64,000 nucleotides of DNA, taken from Humibacillus xanthopallidus (lineage in GTDB: Bacteria; Actinomycetota; Actinomycetes; Actinomycetales; Dermatophilaceae). The position numbers and the translations under genes are program-made. The notes below the pieces were generated by a model. That model worked only from the letters and a program-made list of their open reading frames with translations. It searched no databases and was not told the DNA's origin. The stretch is from positions 248,001 through 312,000 of the forward strand of contig NZ_VFQF01000001.1 of assembly GCF_006717145.1 (NCBI RefSeq), read 5' to 3'. This document shows positions 43,034-53,903 of this stretch, piece after piece (position 1 is the stretch's first letter; the number at the start of each line of letters is the position of its first letter).

Positions 43034-43972
43034 GTGACAGATGTGGTGCAGGAGCCGGAGGGTGTGCTCGAGCGGCACTCCGAGCTGCTGCACGCGTACG
43101 GACGGCACCTCGGTGCCGAACGCGGTCGGTCACCTCACACGCGCCGCGCCTACCTCGGTGACGTGCGCAACCTGCTGACCTTCGCGGCCGGCCGCGGCAT
43201 CCTCGAGCTCGACGAGCTGCGCATCGCCGACCTGCGCGCCTGGCTGGGCGAGCAGGCTGATGCCGGAGCAGCGCGCTCGACCATCGCCCGACGGGCAGCG
43301 TCGGCGCGGACGTTCCTCGGCTGGGCCGCGCACACCGGTCGCATCCCCACGGATCCCTCGTTGCGGCTCGTCGCGCCGCGACGTCACTCGGCCCTGCCCG
43401 ACGTGCTCAAGCAGACCGAGGCGGGCCAGCTGCTCGACGTGGCGGCGGTGCGGGCCGACGACGCCGACCCGATCCACGTGCGCGACCGGGCCATGCTCGA
43501 GCTGCTCTATGCCAGTGGCATCCGCGTCGGCGAGCTCGCGGCGCTCGACGTCGACGACCTCGACCTCGACCAACGGGTCGTCCGCGTCATGGGCAAGGGG
43601 TCCAAGGAGCGAGTCGTCCCCTTCGGGGAGCCCGCCCGCCGTGGCCTGCTCGCCTGGCTCTCCGTTCGAGCCGCGCTCGTGACCCCCACGTCAGGCCCCG
43701 CGCTGTTCCTCGGCAGGCGCGGCAGGCGCGTGGATGCCCGGCAGGTGCGTTCGACCGTCCACGAGATGCTCTCGCACCTGCCGGACGCCCCCGACCTCGG
43801 ACCGCACGGCCTCCGTCACAGCGCTGCGACGCACCTGCTCGAAGGCGGCGCCGACCTTCGGATGGTGCAGGAGCTGCTCGGCCACGCGAGCCTCGCGACG
43901 ACGCAGCTCTACACCCACGTCTCGGTCGAACGGCTCCGGACGAGCTACGAGCAGGCGCACCCGCGAGCCTGA
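43034..43972 (+). CDS. xerC: Tyrosine recombinase XerC
   Basis: 312 residues. An N-terminal core-binding SAM-like domain (~15-110), then the catalytic domain with Arg in SGIRVGELAALDVDDL (~161), Lys in GKGSKERVVPF, HGLRHSAATHLL (His and Arg, ~258), the LGHASLATTQLYTHVS block with the second His, and the nucleophile Tyr. XerC and XerD resolve chromosome dimers at dif. The start is set at the GTG at 43034 by conserved length and by CATGGT 6 nt upstream. Placement after dprA is the usual actinobacterial order, so this is the housekeeping enzyme rather than an integrase. Confidence 0.92.
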   Translation: MTDVVQEPEGVLERHSELLHAYGRHLGAERGRSPHTRRAYLGDVRNLLTFAAGRGILELDELRIADLRAWLGEQADAGAARSTIARRAASARTFLGWAAHTGRIPTDPSLRLVAPRRHSALPDVLKQTEAGQLLDVAAVRADDADPIHVRDRAMLELLYASGIRVGELAALDVDDLDLDQRVVRVMGKGSKERVVPFGEPARRGLLAWLSVRAALVTPTSGPALFLGRRGRRVDARQVRSTVHEMLSHLPDAPDLGPHGLRHSAATHLLEGGADLRMVQELLGHASLATTQLYTHVSVERLRTSYEQAHPRA

Positions 43973-44053
43973 GCGCGGGCGCGGGCGCGCGGTTGGGCGC
44001 GATCTCGGGCCACTCGGGCACTCCGCCATCCGGCCACTCGGGCGACCGGAGCG

Positions 44054-44584
44054 TCAGCCCAGCGGCAGCAGGACGATGCGTGCCCGCCCGACGAAGGCGA
44101 GCGGGTCGAGGTAGGTGCGGCCCCGCAGCACGCCCCAGTGCAGGCAGGTCACAGGTGCGCAGTGCCCAGCCTCCGCAGAGATCGCCCCGACCGGGTCGCC
44201 CTGCGCCACAGCGGTCCCCACGCCCACCGTCGACGAGACGGGCTCGAAGGTGCTGCGCAGACCTCCCGCGTGCGTCACGACCACGACGCCGCGCCCGGCG
44301 AGCCGGCCGGCATACGTCACTGTGCCGTCCGTGGGGGAGTGGACCGCCTGCCCGACCGCGCCCACGAGGTCGACGCCGCGGTGGCCGGGCAGCCACGGCT
44401 GGTCGGGCGGGTCGAAGCGTCGTGCCACCTCAGGCGTCGGCTGCAGCGGCCACGACCAGCGAATCTGCTGCTGAGGCGCCGACGCCCTTGTGGCAGAACG
44501 ACTTTCGATCGTCGGCTCGGCAACTGCACTGGCCCCCGCACTGACTGCGAGGGCGAGGGCCATGACGGCAGACAACAGCGACAT
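44054..44584 (-). CDS. Secreted M23 family peptidase
   Basis: 176 residues. A signal peptide (MSLLSAVMALALAVSAGASAVA), then a LytM/M23 domain with HRGVDLVGAVGQAVHSPTDG (the HxxxD zinc ligands), GVVVVTHAGGLRSTFEPV and CLHWGVLRG (HxH equivalent is LHWG). M23 proteins cut peptidoglycan cross-bridges or, if degenerate, regulate amidases. The ATG at 44584 is preferred because the region upstream in the frame overlaps the aminotransferase and GACGAT lies 6 nt before it. In relatives such a gene usually sits beside rpsB; here rpsB is 8 kb away. Confidence 0.85.
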   Translation of the reverse strand: MSLLSAVMALALAVSAGASAVAEPTIESRSATRASAPQQQIRWSWPLQPTPEVARRFDPPDQPWLPGHRGVDLVGAVGQAVHSPTDGTVTYAGRLAGRGVVVVTHAGGLRSTFEPVSSTVGVGTAVAQGDPVGAISAEAGHCAPVTCLHWGVLRGRTYLDPLAFVGRARIVLLPLG

Positions 44585-44681
44585 GTGGCCATCGTCAGCC
44601 CAGCCACGACCCGACACGGTCGGCCGAGTCCCATCTGTGGACGACGACCTCGACGCTCTTGGAGGTGTGGACAGCCGCGCG

Positions 44682-45842
44682 TCAGGTCGCAGCCGCAGCC
44701 AGCCGCCGACTGGCCTCGAGCAGGACGTCGTCGCGCTTGCAGAAGGCGAAGCGGATGAGCGTGCGCGCGGCATCGGCGTCGTCGTGGAACACCGAGACCG
44801 GCACCCCCACGACGCCCGCAACAGCCGGGAGACGACGGGCGAACTCCAGGCCGTCGGCGGCCCCGAGCGGCGCCGCGTCGGCGATGACGAAGTACGTGCC
44901 CGACGGGCGTGACACCCGCAGCCCGCACTCCTCGAGCGCCGAGCACAGGAGGTCGCGCTTCGCCTGCAGCGAGTCGCGCAGACCGGCATACACCTCGTCG
45001 CCGAGTCCGAGCGCGAGCGCCACGGCCGGCTGGAACGGCCCCGACGCGACGTAGGTGAGGAACTGCTTGACGGTGCGTGCCGCGGCGACCGCCTCGGCGG
45101 GACCCGTCAGCCAGCCGACCTTCCAACCCGTGGCCGAGAACGTCTTGCCCGCGGAGCTGATCGTGATGGTGCGCTCGGCCATGCTGGGCAGGGTCGCGAC
45201 GGGCACGTGCTCGGCGCCGTCGAAGACGAGGTGCTCGTAGACCTCGTCGGTCACGACCCAGGCGTCGTGCTCCCGCGCGAGCCCGGCGATCAGCTCGAGC
45301 TCGGCCCGCGTGAAGACCTTGCCCGTCGGGTTGTGGGGTGTGTTGAGCAGGACGAGCCGGGTGCGGGAGGAGAAGGCCGCCCGCAGCGAGTCCTCGTCGA
45401 CGGCGAAGTCGGGGAAGCGCAGCACCGAGGTGCGGCGCGTGGCGCCCGCGAGCGCGATCGTCGCGGCATACGAGTCGTAGTAGGGCTCGAAGGTGACGAC
45501 CTCGTCACCGGGCTCGCACAACGCGAGCACGACCGCGGCGATGGCTTCCGTCGCCCCGACCGTGACGAGCACCTGCGTCGCGGGGTCGAGCGAGACGCCG
45601 TAGAAGCGCTCCTGGTGCGCGGCGATCGCCGCGAGCAGCTCGGGCACGCCAGGGCCGGGTGGGTACTGGTTGCGGCCGCCGTCGATCGCCGCCTTGGCCG
45701 CCTCGAGCATCTCGCGCGGCCCGTCGGTGTCGGGGAACCCCTGACCGAGGTTGATGGCCCCGGTCGACGTGGCGAGGGCCGACATCTCCGCGAAGATCGT
45801 CGTGCCGAACGGCTGCATACGCGTGACCAGCGGCGAGCTCAT
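44682..45842 (-). CDS. Class I/II PLP-dependent aminotransferase
   Basis: 386 residues. Seen: GAINLGQGFPDTDGP (~27), TVGATEAIAAVV (~89), NTPHNPTGKVF (~165), DEVYEHLVFDG (~196), and the PLP lysine in SSAGKTFSATGWKVGW (~229). The LGQGFPD opening is typical of kynurenine/methionine-type (YbdL-like) and of actinobacterial N-succinyldiaminopimelate aminotransferases; the substrate cannot be fixed. The ATG at 45842 follows TAGGTT with 7-nt spacing. Two octamers are read as TAT GCC (44985, 45465). Confidence 0.88.
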   Translation of the reverse strand: MSSPLVTRMQPFGTTIFAEMSALATSTGAINLGQGFPDTDGPREMLEAAKAAIDGGRNQYPPGPGVPELLAAIAAHQERFYGVSLDPATQVLVTVGATEAIAAVVLALCEPGDEVVTFEPYYDSYAATIALAGATRRTSVLRFPDFAVDEDSLRAAFSSRTRLVLLNTPHNPTGKVFTRAELELIAGLAREHDAWVVTDEVYEHLVFDGAEHVPVATLPSMAERTITISSAGKTFSATGWKVGWLTGPAEAVAAARTVKQFLTYVASGPFQPAVALALGLGDEVYAGLRDSLQAKRDLLCSALEECGLRVSRPSGTYFVIADAAPLGAADGLEFARRLPAVAGVVGVPVSVFHDDADAARTLIRFAFCKRDDVLLEASRRLAAAAT

Positions 45843-45855
45843 GCCGACCAACCTA
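45842..45855 (-). promoter_or_regulatory. -10 box of a leaderless aminotransferase transcript
   Basis: On the minus strand TAGGTT (complement of 45850-45855) ends 7 nt before the ATG at 45842. Confidence 0.6.
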
Positions 45856-45929
45856 CCCAGCCACGTCTCGCGCAGAGGCGGTCGACGTCGCAGGCCCGCG
45901 CACCGCTGGTCGTTCTCGCTAGCGTGATC

Positions 45930-46106
45930 GTGGTCGTGCTGTTCACGAACTGGGCCACGTCGCTGATCATGCTGACGGTGGTGGCCGGGTGGGTGACCTT
46001 CCTGCGGAGGCGGCGCGGGACGGTCAAAGACACCGCGGGGCCTGCCACGGCCCAGGAGGCACGTGCAGAGGCGTCCACCGCGATGGGCCGGACACCGGGC
46101 GGGTGA
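45930..46106 (+). CDS. Small single-helix membrane protein
   Basis: About 58 residues: one hydrophobic segment (VVVLFTNWATSLIMLTVVAGWVTFL), a basic stop (RRRRG) and a polar tail. GTG codons at 45924, 45930 and 45936 are possible starts; TAGCGT at 45920-45925 is close upstream. It diverges from the aminotransferase. No family is recognised, and the call rests on the membrane pattern and coding bias. Confidence 0.4.
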   Translation: MVVLFTNWATSLIMLTVVAGWVTFLRRRRGTVKDTAGPATAQEARAEASTAMGRTPGG

Positions 46107-46234
46107 TGTGACGCGTCCTCTGCCACCTGAGTTATCGGCATTCTGCTCCGGGGCCGCACAACGCGGTACTAGCGTTTTCAGGTCACGCTCGGTTGACCCC
46201 CCTGCCGGGTGGACACCGCCTGTGGGAGGCAGCT

Positions 46235-49200
46235 GTGTTCGCATCTCGTGCCCGCATCCTCACCGTCCTGACCGCGGCAGCCCTGCTCTTCGGCTCCGCC
46301 GGGGCGCTCGCCGCCCCCGCCGAGGTCGCCTCTGCCGCGTCGGCGGCTCCTGCTGCCAGTCCGGCACCGGCCAAGGCCGACCGCGCGGTGCTCTTCGCGT
46401 CCGACGGCATGCGACCCGATCTCATGCAGAAGTACGCCGGGCAGGGAGCGATGCCGACGTACTCGTCGATGATGGCGAGCGGAGTGCGCGGCGACAACGG
46501 CATGGTGCAGGCCTTCCCGCCGAACACCGGCGTCGGCTGGTACACGATGGCCACCGGCACCTACCCGTCCGAGCACGGCTCGACGAACAACACGTACTAC
46601 CGCCCCGGCGAGGCGTTCAACAACAGGACGAGCTTCTCGGCTGCCGGGACCCTCCAGGCCGACACGATCGCGGCAGCCGCCGAGCGGGGCGGCAAGAAGG
46701 TCGCCCAGATCGAGTGGGTGGGGGGCGCCAATGCCGCAATCGCAGGTCCCACAGTCGATTTCGCCAACTTCTACTCCACACGCGGTGTCCTCTCCTATCC
46801 GCTCAACGCGACAGAGCAGGCCGGTGCGGCATCGTTCGGCATCAGCTACCAGGTGGCGGGCTTCGCCCCCGCAAGCGGCTGGGCCAACGTGCCTGCCGGC
46901 GACCCGGCCGCGCCGCCGCAGGAGACTCAGCTGACGGTGGCGACGACCTTCGCCGCGCAGAACCCCACCCGCCTCTACGACATCTACGTCTACGACTCGG
47001 TCGTCGACGGCGTCTCGGCGTACGACCGCGCGGTGCTCGTGCCGGCACTTGCCGCCAAGAACGCAGCCAGCCCGGCCGCGCAGCTCGGCGTCGGCGACTT
47101 CAAGGACGTCAAGCTGCGCGGTGCGGACGGCCTTATCGGCGCTCGCGCCGGACAGTCTGCGGGCTTCTACACCAAGCTCATGACGCTGGCTCCGGACCTG
47201 TCCAGCTTCAAGCTGTACTTCACGTCCGTCCAGCGGGTCATCGCGACGTGCTCGACCGACGCGTGCAACGCACTCACCGCCGGTGGACCTGGAGAGGACC
47301 GCCTGGAGAAGTACATCGCCGACAACCTGCCAACGGCCGTCGATGCCGACTTCGCCCCGCTCGAGGCGCGGATCATCGACGAGGACACGTACGTGCAGCA
47401 GGGTCGTGACCTCGAGAGGGCCTACGGCGACGCGGTGCTCCAGTACGTCCTCGGCACGCTCCAACCTGACACCGACCTCGCCCTCGTCGGCTATCCCGTC
47501 ACCGACGAGTTCAGCCACCAGTTCATGGCTCTCGTCACCCCCACCGGTCCGAACGGCAAGCCCAACCCGGTCTACGACGACGCCGACTACAACGGCAGCC
47601 CCGACGGGCGCATCGCCCAGCGCGAGGCATACATCCGTAGCGCCTACCACGAGGCTGACGCCAAGCTCGCGCTCACGCGCTCCCTCATGGGTGGGACGCC
47701 CACGACCATCGCCGGTTCCGACCACGGCTTCGCACCCCAGTGGTATGCCGTGAATGCCGCCAAGGTGCTCTCCGACGCCGGGCTCCAGTCGCCCGAGCAG
47801 CCCTCGAACTGCAGGGCGGCCGTGCGTACGGCGCCGCCCGCCGTCAACCTCGCCAAGGCCTGTTGGGCCGGCGGTACGGCACAGATCTACGTCAACTCCA
47901 CCCTGCCACCCGGCACGACGTACGAGCAGGTCCGCACACAGGTCATCAGTGCCTTCCAGAACCTCACCGACCCGGCCAACCCGGGTGACCCGGTCGTGCT
48001 CAAGATCATGAAGAAGGAGGAGCTGCGAAACGTCGACGGCAGCGACTCCCTGCACCCGAGCAGGAGCGGCGACGTCGTCGTCGTGCTCGCCCCTCCCTAC
48101 CAGTTCGACGCAGCCACCCCGGGCCAGACCATCGCGTACTCGAACTTCTTCGGCCAGCACGGCTACCTGCCCGACCTCGTCGACCTTGCGCACAACATCA
48201 ACATGCACGCGACGTTCGTGGCCTCCGGTCCGGGCATCCGCAAGCAGTCGCCGGTCACGGGCATGCGTGCGATCGACGTCGCCCCGACGCTCGCCTTCCT
48301 GCTGCGCATCCCCGGCCCGCAGAACGCGCGGGGCAGGATCCGGGTGGACCTGACGACGTCGCCGAACCTCAAGGTCGCGACCATCCTCGACGTCAGCGAC
48401 TTCCACGGCCAGCTGATCCCGCTGGCCGAGGCGCCTGACAACACTGCTCCGTCGACGCCGTCGTTCACCATCGGTGGCGCCGCGTACCTCAAGACGTGGT
48501 TCGACTGGTACCGCAGCACCGGCGAGGCCGCTGACGGCTCGCTCCTCGTCGCGGGCGGTGACTCCGTCGGTGCCACGCCGCCGATCAGCGCCTTCTTCGG
48601 CGACACCCCGACGATCGAGACGATGAACGACATGGGCTTCACGTCCGACGGACTGGGGAACCACAACTTCGACAAGGGGTCCGCCTACCTGCGGGGCACG
48701 CTGATCCCCTTGGCGAAGTACCCCTTCCTGTCGGCCAACGTCGTCGACGCCAACGGCAAGACGCCCCCCGAGTGGAAGCTGTCGCAGGTCTTCTCCTTCG
48801 CCGGCGTCAAGATCGGGGTCGTCGGCTTCACCAACGACGACGCACCGACCCTCGTCTCGCCGACGGCGTTCCCGCCGTTCCACGTCGCGGACTCCCTCGC
48901 AGCGGTCAACGCCGAAGCGGCGCGTCTCAAGGCGACCGGCGTCAAGACGATCGTCGCGGTGGGGCACCTCGGCGCGACCAACGGCACGCTGACCAACCCG
49001 ACCGGACCGCTGCTGGACCTCGCCGACAACGTCAAGAACGTCGATGTCGTCATCGGCGACCACACGGACTTCCAGGTGGTCAGCACCCGAGGCAACGGGG
49101 TGCTCGTCACGGAGAACCGGAGCAAGGGCATCAGGTTCACGCGGGTCCGGATCGTCATCGACCCGTCGACGAAGTCCGCGGTCTACGAGACGGCCGACTT

Positions 49201-49996
49201 CCACAAGCCGTGGAACGTCGGCGTCACACCGGATCCGACGATCCAGGCGCGGATCAACGACCTGAACGCGCAGCTGACCCCGATTCTCTCGACGGTCATC
49301 GGGTCTGCGACGAGGTTCATCCCACGCACGGATGCGTGCGGAAACGGCGCGGGGCGCACCTGCGAGTCTCTCGTCGGCAACGTGGTCTCCGACGCGATGC
49401 GCGACACCTACTCATCGATCGGGGTCGAGTTCGCCATCACGAACTCGGGCGGGCTGCGTGACGCGCTCACGTGCCCGACGACCGACAACCCGTCGGACTT
49501 CTGTCCCGCATACACGCCGCCGCCCTTCCCGATCAGCCGCGGTCAGGTGCTCACCGTGCTGCCCTTCGGCAACATCGTCGTGACGCTGACGGTGAACGGC
49601 GCCGAGCTGAAGACGATGCTCGAGAACGGCGTGTCACGGATGCCGGCGGTGGACGGTCGCTACCCGCAGGTGTCGGGTCTCTGCTTCACCTACGACATCT
49701 CCCAGCCTGCCGGTTCTCGGGTGACGGGGGCGGTTCGGCAGGGCACGGACGGCCAGTGCAGCGGCGCCCCGGTCGACCTCACGGCGAGCAGCACGTACCG
49801 GATCGCGGAGAACGACTTCATGTCGACCGGTGGCGACGGCTACCCGATCTTCGCCCCGCGGGTGACGACGCAGAACATCATGGACCAGGTCGTCGCGGAC
49901 TACGTCACGCAGAAGACGCCGCTCAGCCCGACCATCATCGGGCGCAGTTCGTGCACTACCTCCGGCACCCCCGCCTGCCCCGTGGTCGTCCCCTAG
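46235..49996 (+). CDS. Secreted fusion: alkaline-phosphatase-superfamily phosphodiesterase plus 5'-nucleotidase
   Basis: 1253 residues. A signal peptide ([19 protein letters not shown]) leads to a type I phosphodiesterase/nucleotide pyrophosphatase domain (~48-700). This has the metal Asp in [10 protein letters not shown], the likely nucleophile Thr in [29 protein letters not shown] and GSDHGF. From ~711 a UshA-type metallophosphatase follows ([44 protein letters not shown]), then the 5'-nucleotidase C-terminal domain ([18 protein letters not shown]). The protein could take nucleotides or nucleotide sugars down to nucleosides outside the cell. GAGGC precedes the GTG at 46235; an ATG 14 codons upstream is less likely. 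Confidence 0.88.
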   Translation: MFASRARILTVLTAAALLFGSAGALAAPAEVASAASAAPAASPAPAKADRAVLFASDGMRPDLMQKYAGQGAMPTYSSMMASGVRGDNGMVQAFPPNTGVGWYTMATGTYPSEHGSTNNTYYRPGEAFNNRTSFSAAGTLQADTIAAAAERGGKKVAQIEWVGGANAAIAGPTVDFANFYSTRGVLSYPLNATEQAGAASFGISYQVAGFAPASGWANVPAGDPAAPPQETQLTVATTFAAQNPTRLYDIYVYDSVVDGVSAYDRAVLVPALAAKNAASPAAQLGVGDFKDVKLRGADGLIGARAGQSAGFYTKLMTLAPDLSSFKLYFTSVQRVIATCSTDACNALTAGGPGEDRLEKYIADNLPTAVDADFAPLEARIIDEDTYVQQGRDLERAYGDAVLQYVLGTLQPDTDLALVGYPVTDEFSHQFMALVTPTGPNGKPNPVYDDADYNGSPDGRIAQREAYIRSAYHEADAKLALTRSLMGGTPTTIAGSDHGFAPQWYAVNAAKVLSDAGLQSPEQPSNCRAAVRTAPPAVNLAKACWAGGTAQIYVNSTLPPGTTYEQVRTQVISAFQNLTDPANPGDPVVLKIMKKEELRNVDGSDSLHPSRSGDVVVVLAPPYQFDAATPGQTIAYSNFFGQHGYLPDLVDLAHNINMHATFVASGPGIRKQSPVTGMRAIDVAPTLAFLLRIPGPQNARGRIRVDLTTSPNLKVATILDVSDFHGQLIPLAEAPDNTAPSTPSFTIGGAAYLKTWFDWYRSTGEAADGSLLVAGGDSVGATPPISAFFGDTPTIETMNDMGFTSDGLGNHNFDKGSAYLRGTLIPLAKYPFLSANVVDANGKTPPEWKLSQVFSFAGVKIGVVGFTNDDAPTLVSPTAFPPFHVADSLAAVNAEAARLKATGVKTIVAVGHLGATNGTLTNPTGPLLDLADNVKNVDVVIGDHTDFQVVSTRGNGVLVTENRSKGIRFTRVRIVIDPSTKSAVYETADFHKPWNVGVTPDPTIQARINDLNAQLTPILSTVIGSATRFIPRTDACGNGAGRTCESLVGNVVSDAMRDTYSSIGVEFAITNSGGLRDALTCPTTDNPSDFCPAYTPPPFPISRGQVLTVLPFGNIVVTLTVNGAELKTMLENGVSRMPAVDGRYPQVSGLCFTYDISQPAGSRVTGAVRQGTDGQCSGAPVDLTASSTYRIAENDFMSTGGDGYPIFAPRVTTQNIMDQVVADYVTQKTPLSPTIIGRSSCTTSGTPACPVVVP

Positions 49997-50031
49997 AAGA
50001 TGCGAGAGAAGGATCGGGTCGGGGCCAGACC

Positions 50032-50646
50032 GTGAAGCGGCTGCTGCGTCCCCTGGGCGCCGTCGTCGTCGCGCTTGGCGTGGCCGTCGCCGGGTGCCCT
50101 GCCGTCGGCGCCCACGGCGACGAGGACGCGCTGGTGCTCCAACCGGCCGTCACGACGCCCGGCGGAGTGGTGGGGGTGCGCGGCGACCTGCCCACGACGA
50201 ACAGCATCCGGCTCGTGCTGGTGGCGGTGGGGCAGGGCGATCAGGGGGAGGTGACGCTCGCTCGGCTCGAGGACCCGCCCCAAGGGCACTTCGAGACGGC
50301 TGTCACCGTGCCGACGACAGCCGCGCCCGGGACGTGGCATGTCGAGGCCCAGACGGCCGGTGGTGCGGTCCTTGCCGAGAGTGAGCTCACAGTGCTGGCC
50401 GCGTCGCCGTCGGCGGCCCGGGACGACCGGGCCGAGCCGGTTGCGCTCTCGCCGGGCTCGACGGCCCGAGCGCTGAGCGCCATCCGGCCTGACGTCGCGG
50501 ACCCTGCCACTCGCGAGCGGGCGCCCACCGTGTGGTGGCCGTATGCCGTCGTCGCGGTGATGCTGCTCGCTGCAGTCGGGTGGGTGCGCCGGCACCGACA
50601 GCGTGAGCACGGTCGCGTCCCGCCGGCCGCCACGTCTTCGAGGTGA
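50032..50646 (+). CDS. Putative exported protein with C-terminal membrane anchor
   Basis: 204 residues. An N-terminal signal (LLRPLGAVVVALGVAVAGC) with a lipobox-like VAGC, a beta-rich domain of ~110 residues (GGVVGVRGDLPTTNSIRLVLVAVG to PGTWHVEAQTAGG), a linker, and a C-terminal helix (WWPYAVVAVMLLAAVGWV) followed by basic residues. The layout resembles small Ig-like domains of copper-resistance/CopC type, but the His/Met ligands are not evident. It follows the fused phosphodiesterase-nucleotidase by 35 bases and may be cotranscribed. Function unknown. Confidence 0.72.
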   Translation: MKRLLRPLGAVVVALGVAVAGCPAVGAHGDEDALVLQPAVTTPGGVVGVRGDLPTTNSIRLVLVAVGQGDQGEVTLARLEDPPQGHFETAVTVPTTAAPGTWHVEAQTAGGAVLAESELTVLAASPSAARDDRAEPVALSPGSTARALSAIRPDVADPATRERAPTVWWPYAVVAVMLLAAVGWVRRHRQREHGRVPPAATSSR

Positions 50647-50659
50647 GCCGAGCCCCTCG

Positions 50660-52588
50660 TCAGCCGCCGAGTCCGCAGCCGGTGATCTTGTAGAGGGTGT
50701 AGTCGCCGATGGTCGTCACCTTCTCGAGCCCTTCGACCTTGGCGAGGTCGGCGAGCCCCGACGACCGCTCGGGCCGGTCGAGCCAGTAGGTGTGGGGGGA
50801 GTCGATGGCCCAGCGCACGTTGTGACGGGCGAGGGCTGCGCAGACGTCGGGTCGATTCACGAGGTCGTTGAAGCCGGTGCCGATGACGATCTCGTCGCCG
50901 GTCGTCGGGATGGGGATCGACCGGTAGAGCGTGTTCGTTCCGAAGAGCGCGAACATCAGGGGGGTGCCGTTCTCCGGTCGGCCGACGACGCCCTCACCGT
51001 CGGGGATCAGGCGCGCCATCTCGCGCAGGGAGTCCTGAGCCTCGAAGGAGAGGATGACCTTGTGCGGCGCGTCGGGCCGGAAGAAGCTCGAGAGGAAGTC
51101 GCTGCGGGTTCGGGCGTCGAGCACGACGGTCGACAGCGGAAGCACCGCGAGCGCCAGGGCTGCCGCCACGGTGGGTCGGGTGCGCAGCGGGGGCAGCTTC
51201 GAGAGCAGCGCCCGCAGGGCGGGAGCGGATGCCGCGACGAGCACGACGCCGGGCACCGCTGCGAGAGAGGCGAGTCGGACCTTGTCGTTGTACCAGTACC
51301 CGGTGATGAGAGCCGTCCACGACGCCGTCGAGGACGCTGCCATGACATAGAGCACGACGCAGGCCACCCACATCGCGACGACGGGCAGCGCAGCCCGGGC
51401 GCGCATGACGATCCACCCGATGCCGAGGACGATGAGCGCGAGCAGACCCCAGAGGATGTCGGGGATCTGCAGCCGCCCGCCGACGACCTCGACGAGGGCG
51501 GTCCAGGTCGTCACCCGGTCCGTCCACTGGTAGGACTGCGTCGAGGCGAGGCGCGCCGACACGACCGGGGCGATGAACAGGCCGACCGCGACGGCCGCGG
51601 CCACGATCGCGAGGTCGCGGGCGACCTTCCCCCAGCCGAGGTGACCCAGCAGCCCCGCGCGCATCCGTGCAGAGCCGAACCACACGAGGGCGAAGACGAC
51701 GAGGGCGACCAGCGCGTTGGGCTGGATGAGGGCGAGCCCCGGCAGCGCAGCGGCGAAGCCGAGCCACTGCCCGACCCGACGAGAGCGCGCCGCCTGGAGC
51801 ATGAGGGCCAGCGCTCCGGGCGTGAGGGCCGTTGCCATGAGGTTCGGCCAGAGGACGCCCCAGCCGAGGAGGATCGTCGGGAACGACACGAAGGCGGCGG
51901 AGGCCAGCCCTCCGGCATACGTGACGAGTCGGGAGGTGCCGAGCGCGTGCCGCACGAGGGCGACGCACCCGACCGGCCACACGACGGCGGCGAGCACGAC
52001 GGTCGCGACGTTGGTGCCCGGCAGCACGTCGGCGACCCCGGGCAGCAGGCTCGTCGCCACCCAGGCGTGGAAACCGTTGGGATAGAAGGTCGGGTTGGCG
52101 ATCGAGAAGTTGCCGGTGTCGAGGTAGAGCGCGATCCGGCTGAGGTGGTAGACGGCGTCAGGGCTGTCGACGAGCTCGTCGGGGCGCCCGATCGCCGGCA
52201 GGATCGTCACGAGCGCGACGAAGATGCCGATGCCGATCGCTCCGACGACGTCGGGGCGGGGCCGGCCCAGCAGCCGGCGGCTCGGTGACACGGTCGGCGC
52301 GGCGGTGCCCGCCCACCGCGCGGGGAGCCGGCCGACGAGGAGGCCGACGCCCCACGCCGCGCCGAAGGCGAGCAGCGTCACGACGGCCAGCGTGGCGAGC
52401 CCCCAGCCGATGCCGACCCGCTGGGCGACCGTCGCGGCGGCCGCGATGAGCCCCACCGAGACCGCCGGCGAGACCGCGAGGGCCTCGAGCCCACGGGACC
52501 CCAGAGCGCGCACGACGAGCCAGCCGGGCAGGAAGAGCACCACGGTGAGGACGACGAACGCCGGGATCGTCTCCACCCATTGCGTCAT
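50660..52588 (-). CDS. Polytopic membrane protein, DUF6541-like
   Basis: 642 residues with about 14 membrane helices in the first ~480 residues and a soluble C-terminal part ([33 protein letters not shown] and [18 protein letters not shown]). The pattern, including [23 protein letters not shown] in an outer loop, matches actinobacterial DUF6541 proteins, which resemble GT-C glycosyltransferases. A role in arabinan/galactan or other surface glycan assembly is possible but not shown. The ATG at 52588 fits a CAGAAT -10 box 7 nt upstream. Confidence 0.8.
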   Translation of the reverse strand: MTQWVETIPAFVVLTVVLFLPGWLVVRALGSRGLEALAVSPAVSVGLIAAAATVAQRVGIGWGLATLAVVTLLAFGAAWGVGLLVGRLPARWAGTAAPTVSPSRRLLGRPRPDVVGAIGIGIFVALVTILPAIGRPDELVDSPDAVYHLSRIALYLDTGNFSIANPTFYPNGFHAWVATSLLPGVADVLPGTNVATVVLAAVVWPVGCVALVRHALGTSRLVTYAGGLASAAFVSFPTILLGWGVLWPNLMATALTPGALALMLQAARSRRVGQWLGFAAALPGLALIQPNALVALVVFALVWFGSARMRAGLLGHLGWGKVARDLAIVAAAVAVGLFIAPVVSARLASTQSYQWTDRVTTWTALVEVVGGRLQIPDILWGLLALIVLGIGWIVMRARAALPVVAMWVACVVLYVMAASSTASWTALITGYWYNDKVRLASLAAVPGVVLVAASAPALRALLSKLPPLRTRPTVAAALALAVLPLSTVVLDARTRSDFLSSFFRPDAPHKVILSFEAQDSLREMARLIPDGEGVVGRPENGTPLMFALFGTNTLYRSIPIPTTGDEIVIGTGFNDLVNRPDVCAALARHNVRWAIDSPHTYWLDRPERSSGLADLAKVEGLEKVTTIGDYTLYKITGCGLGG

Positions 52589-52601
52589 GCCGGTCATTCT
52601 G
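52588..52601 (-). promoter_or_regulatory. -10 box of a leaderless DUF6541-like transcript
   Basis: On the minus strand CAGAAT (complement of 52596-52601) ends 7 nt before the ATG at 52588. Confidence 0.5.
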
Positions 52602-52640
52602 GTGGGTCGGCTCGATTTCTCCACAACCTGCTCGAGGTCG

Positions 52641-52867
52641 TAGGATCGAGGGCGGTCACGTGTGCTCGTCGCACGGACCGCAATTCGCGCGTCTCCGACC
52701 GGGTCGACACCCGGGTCGCACCACGGCAGTCCCACTCCTCTCGCGAGGGCGGGCGGGGTGCGTCGAGGCGCCAGGAGCGGCGTATGCCGTCGGGCCCGTC
52801 CGTCACGGACGGTCCCGCCGCGTGCACGCAGACAACTGACAACCACACAACACCAGGAGGACACGGC
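52641..52867 (+). promoter_or_regulatory. rpsB promoter and long leader
   Basis: TAGGAT (52641-52646) is a likely -10 box with RNA starting near 52653. The 215-nt leader contains a CCGTCCG-TCA-CGGACGG hairpin flanked by GGG and CCC (about 52795-52815), and one octamer (52782-52789). It ends with CAGGAGGACACGGC before the ATG. S2 is known to repress its own operon in other bacteria; the same is only possible here. Confidence 0.45.
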
Positions 52868-53842
52868 ATGGCCGTCGTCACCATGCGCCAGCTCCTCGAG
52901 AGCGGCGTCCACTTCGGGCACCAGACCCGTCGCTGGAACCCCAAGATGAAGCGCTTCATCATGACCGAGCGCAACGGCATCTACATCATCGACCTCCAGC
53001 AGTCGCTGACGTACATCAACAACGCCTACGAGTTCGTCAAGGAGACCGTCGCCCACGGCGGCACCATCCTCTTCGTCGGCACGAAGAAGCAGGCCCAGGA
53101 GCCCATCGCCGAGCAGGCGACGCGCGTCGGCATGCCCTACGTCAACCACCGCTGGCTCGGTGGCATGCTCACCAACTTCCAGACGATCTCCAAGCGCCTC
53201 ACGCGCCTCAAGGAGCTCGAGGAGCTCAACTTCGACGACGTGGCCGGCTCCGGCTACACGAAGAAGGAGCTGCTCATCCTCAAGCGCGAGAAGGACAAGC
53301 TGGAGAAGACCCTCGGCGGCATCCGCACGATGGCCAAGGTCCCCTCGGCCGTCTGGATCGTCGACACGAAGAAGGAGCACCTCGCCGTCGACGAGGCGCG
53401 CAAGCTCGGCCTGCCCGTCATCGCGATCCTCGACACGAACTGCGACCCCGACGAGGTCGACTACAAGATCCCCGGCAACGACGACGCGATCCGCTCCGTC
53501 ACGCTGCTGACGCGGGTCGTCGCCGACGCCGTCGCCGACGGTCTCATGCAGCGCTCGTCCGGCAAGTCCGGTGGCGACGCCCAGGCCGAGGAGCCGCTGG
53601 CCGAGTGGGAGCGCGAGCTCTACGCCGACGCCGCTGCTGCCACCGAGGCTCCGGCTGGTGCCGCGGAGATCGACGCCGCCGAGGCCGCTGCCGAGGCGCC
53701 GGTCGAGACCCCCGTCGAGACGCCGGCCCCCGAGGTCGCCGCCGAGATCGCCGTCGATGCCCCCGCTGAGGCTCCCGTTGCCGAGGCCGCCGAGGCTACC
53801 GAGGCTCCTGCCGCCGAGGCCGAGGTCGCCGAGCAGGCCTGA
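52868..53842 (+). CDS. rpsB: 30S ribosomal protein S2
   Basis: 324 residues. The conserved part is [27 protein letters not shown] to residue ~240 ([18 protein letters not shown]). A ~75-residue tail of Ala, Glu, Pro, Thr and Val follows with repeated APVETP/EAPA patterns, a common actinobacterial addition. S2 joins late in small-subunit assembly. AGGAGG lies 7 bases before the ATG. Confidence 0.97.
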   Translation: MAVVTMRQLLESGVHFGHQTRRWNPKMKRFIMTERNGIYIIDLQQSLTYINNAYEFVKETVAHGGTILFVGTKKQAQEPIAEQATRVGMPYVNHRWLGGMLTNFQTISKRLTRLKELEELNFDDVAGSGYTKKELLILKREKDKLEKTLGGIRTMAKVPSAVWIVDTKKEHLAVDEARKLGLPVIAILDTNCDPDEVDYKIPGNDDAIRSVTLLTRVVADAVADGLMQRSSGKSGGDAQAEEPLAEWERELYADAAAATEAPAGAAEIDAAEAAAEAPVETPVETPAPEVAAEIAVDAPAEAPVAEAAEATEAPAAEAEVAEQA

Positions 53843-53903
53843 GCCCTCCGCGGCCAGCCCCTTTCGAGACATACACACACGGACGAAAAGAGCGATACAG
53901 AGC

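Noticed and set aside
42846-43034. Search for tRNA genes in this and other gaps
   Set aside because: No cloverleaf with a GTTCRANNC T-arm was recognised by eye in any intergenic region. A covariance search could still find one.
43034-43972. The tyrosine recombinase considered as a phage integrase marking an island
   Set aside because: It follows dprA in the usual housekeeping order, has XerC length and motifs, and no tRNA or att repeat is adjacent.
46178-49204. A 1008-codon open frame on the minus strand
   Set aside because: It is the antisense shadow of the phosphodiesterase-nucleotidase fusion, whose catalytic motifs are on the plus strand.
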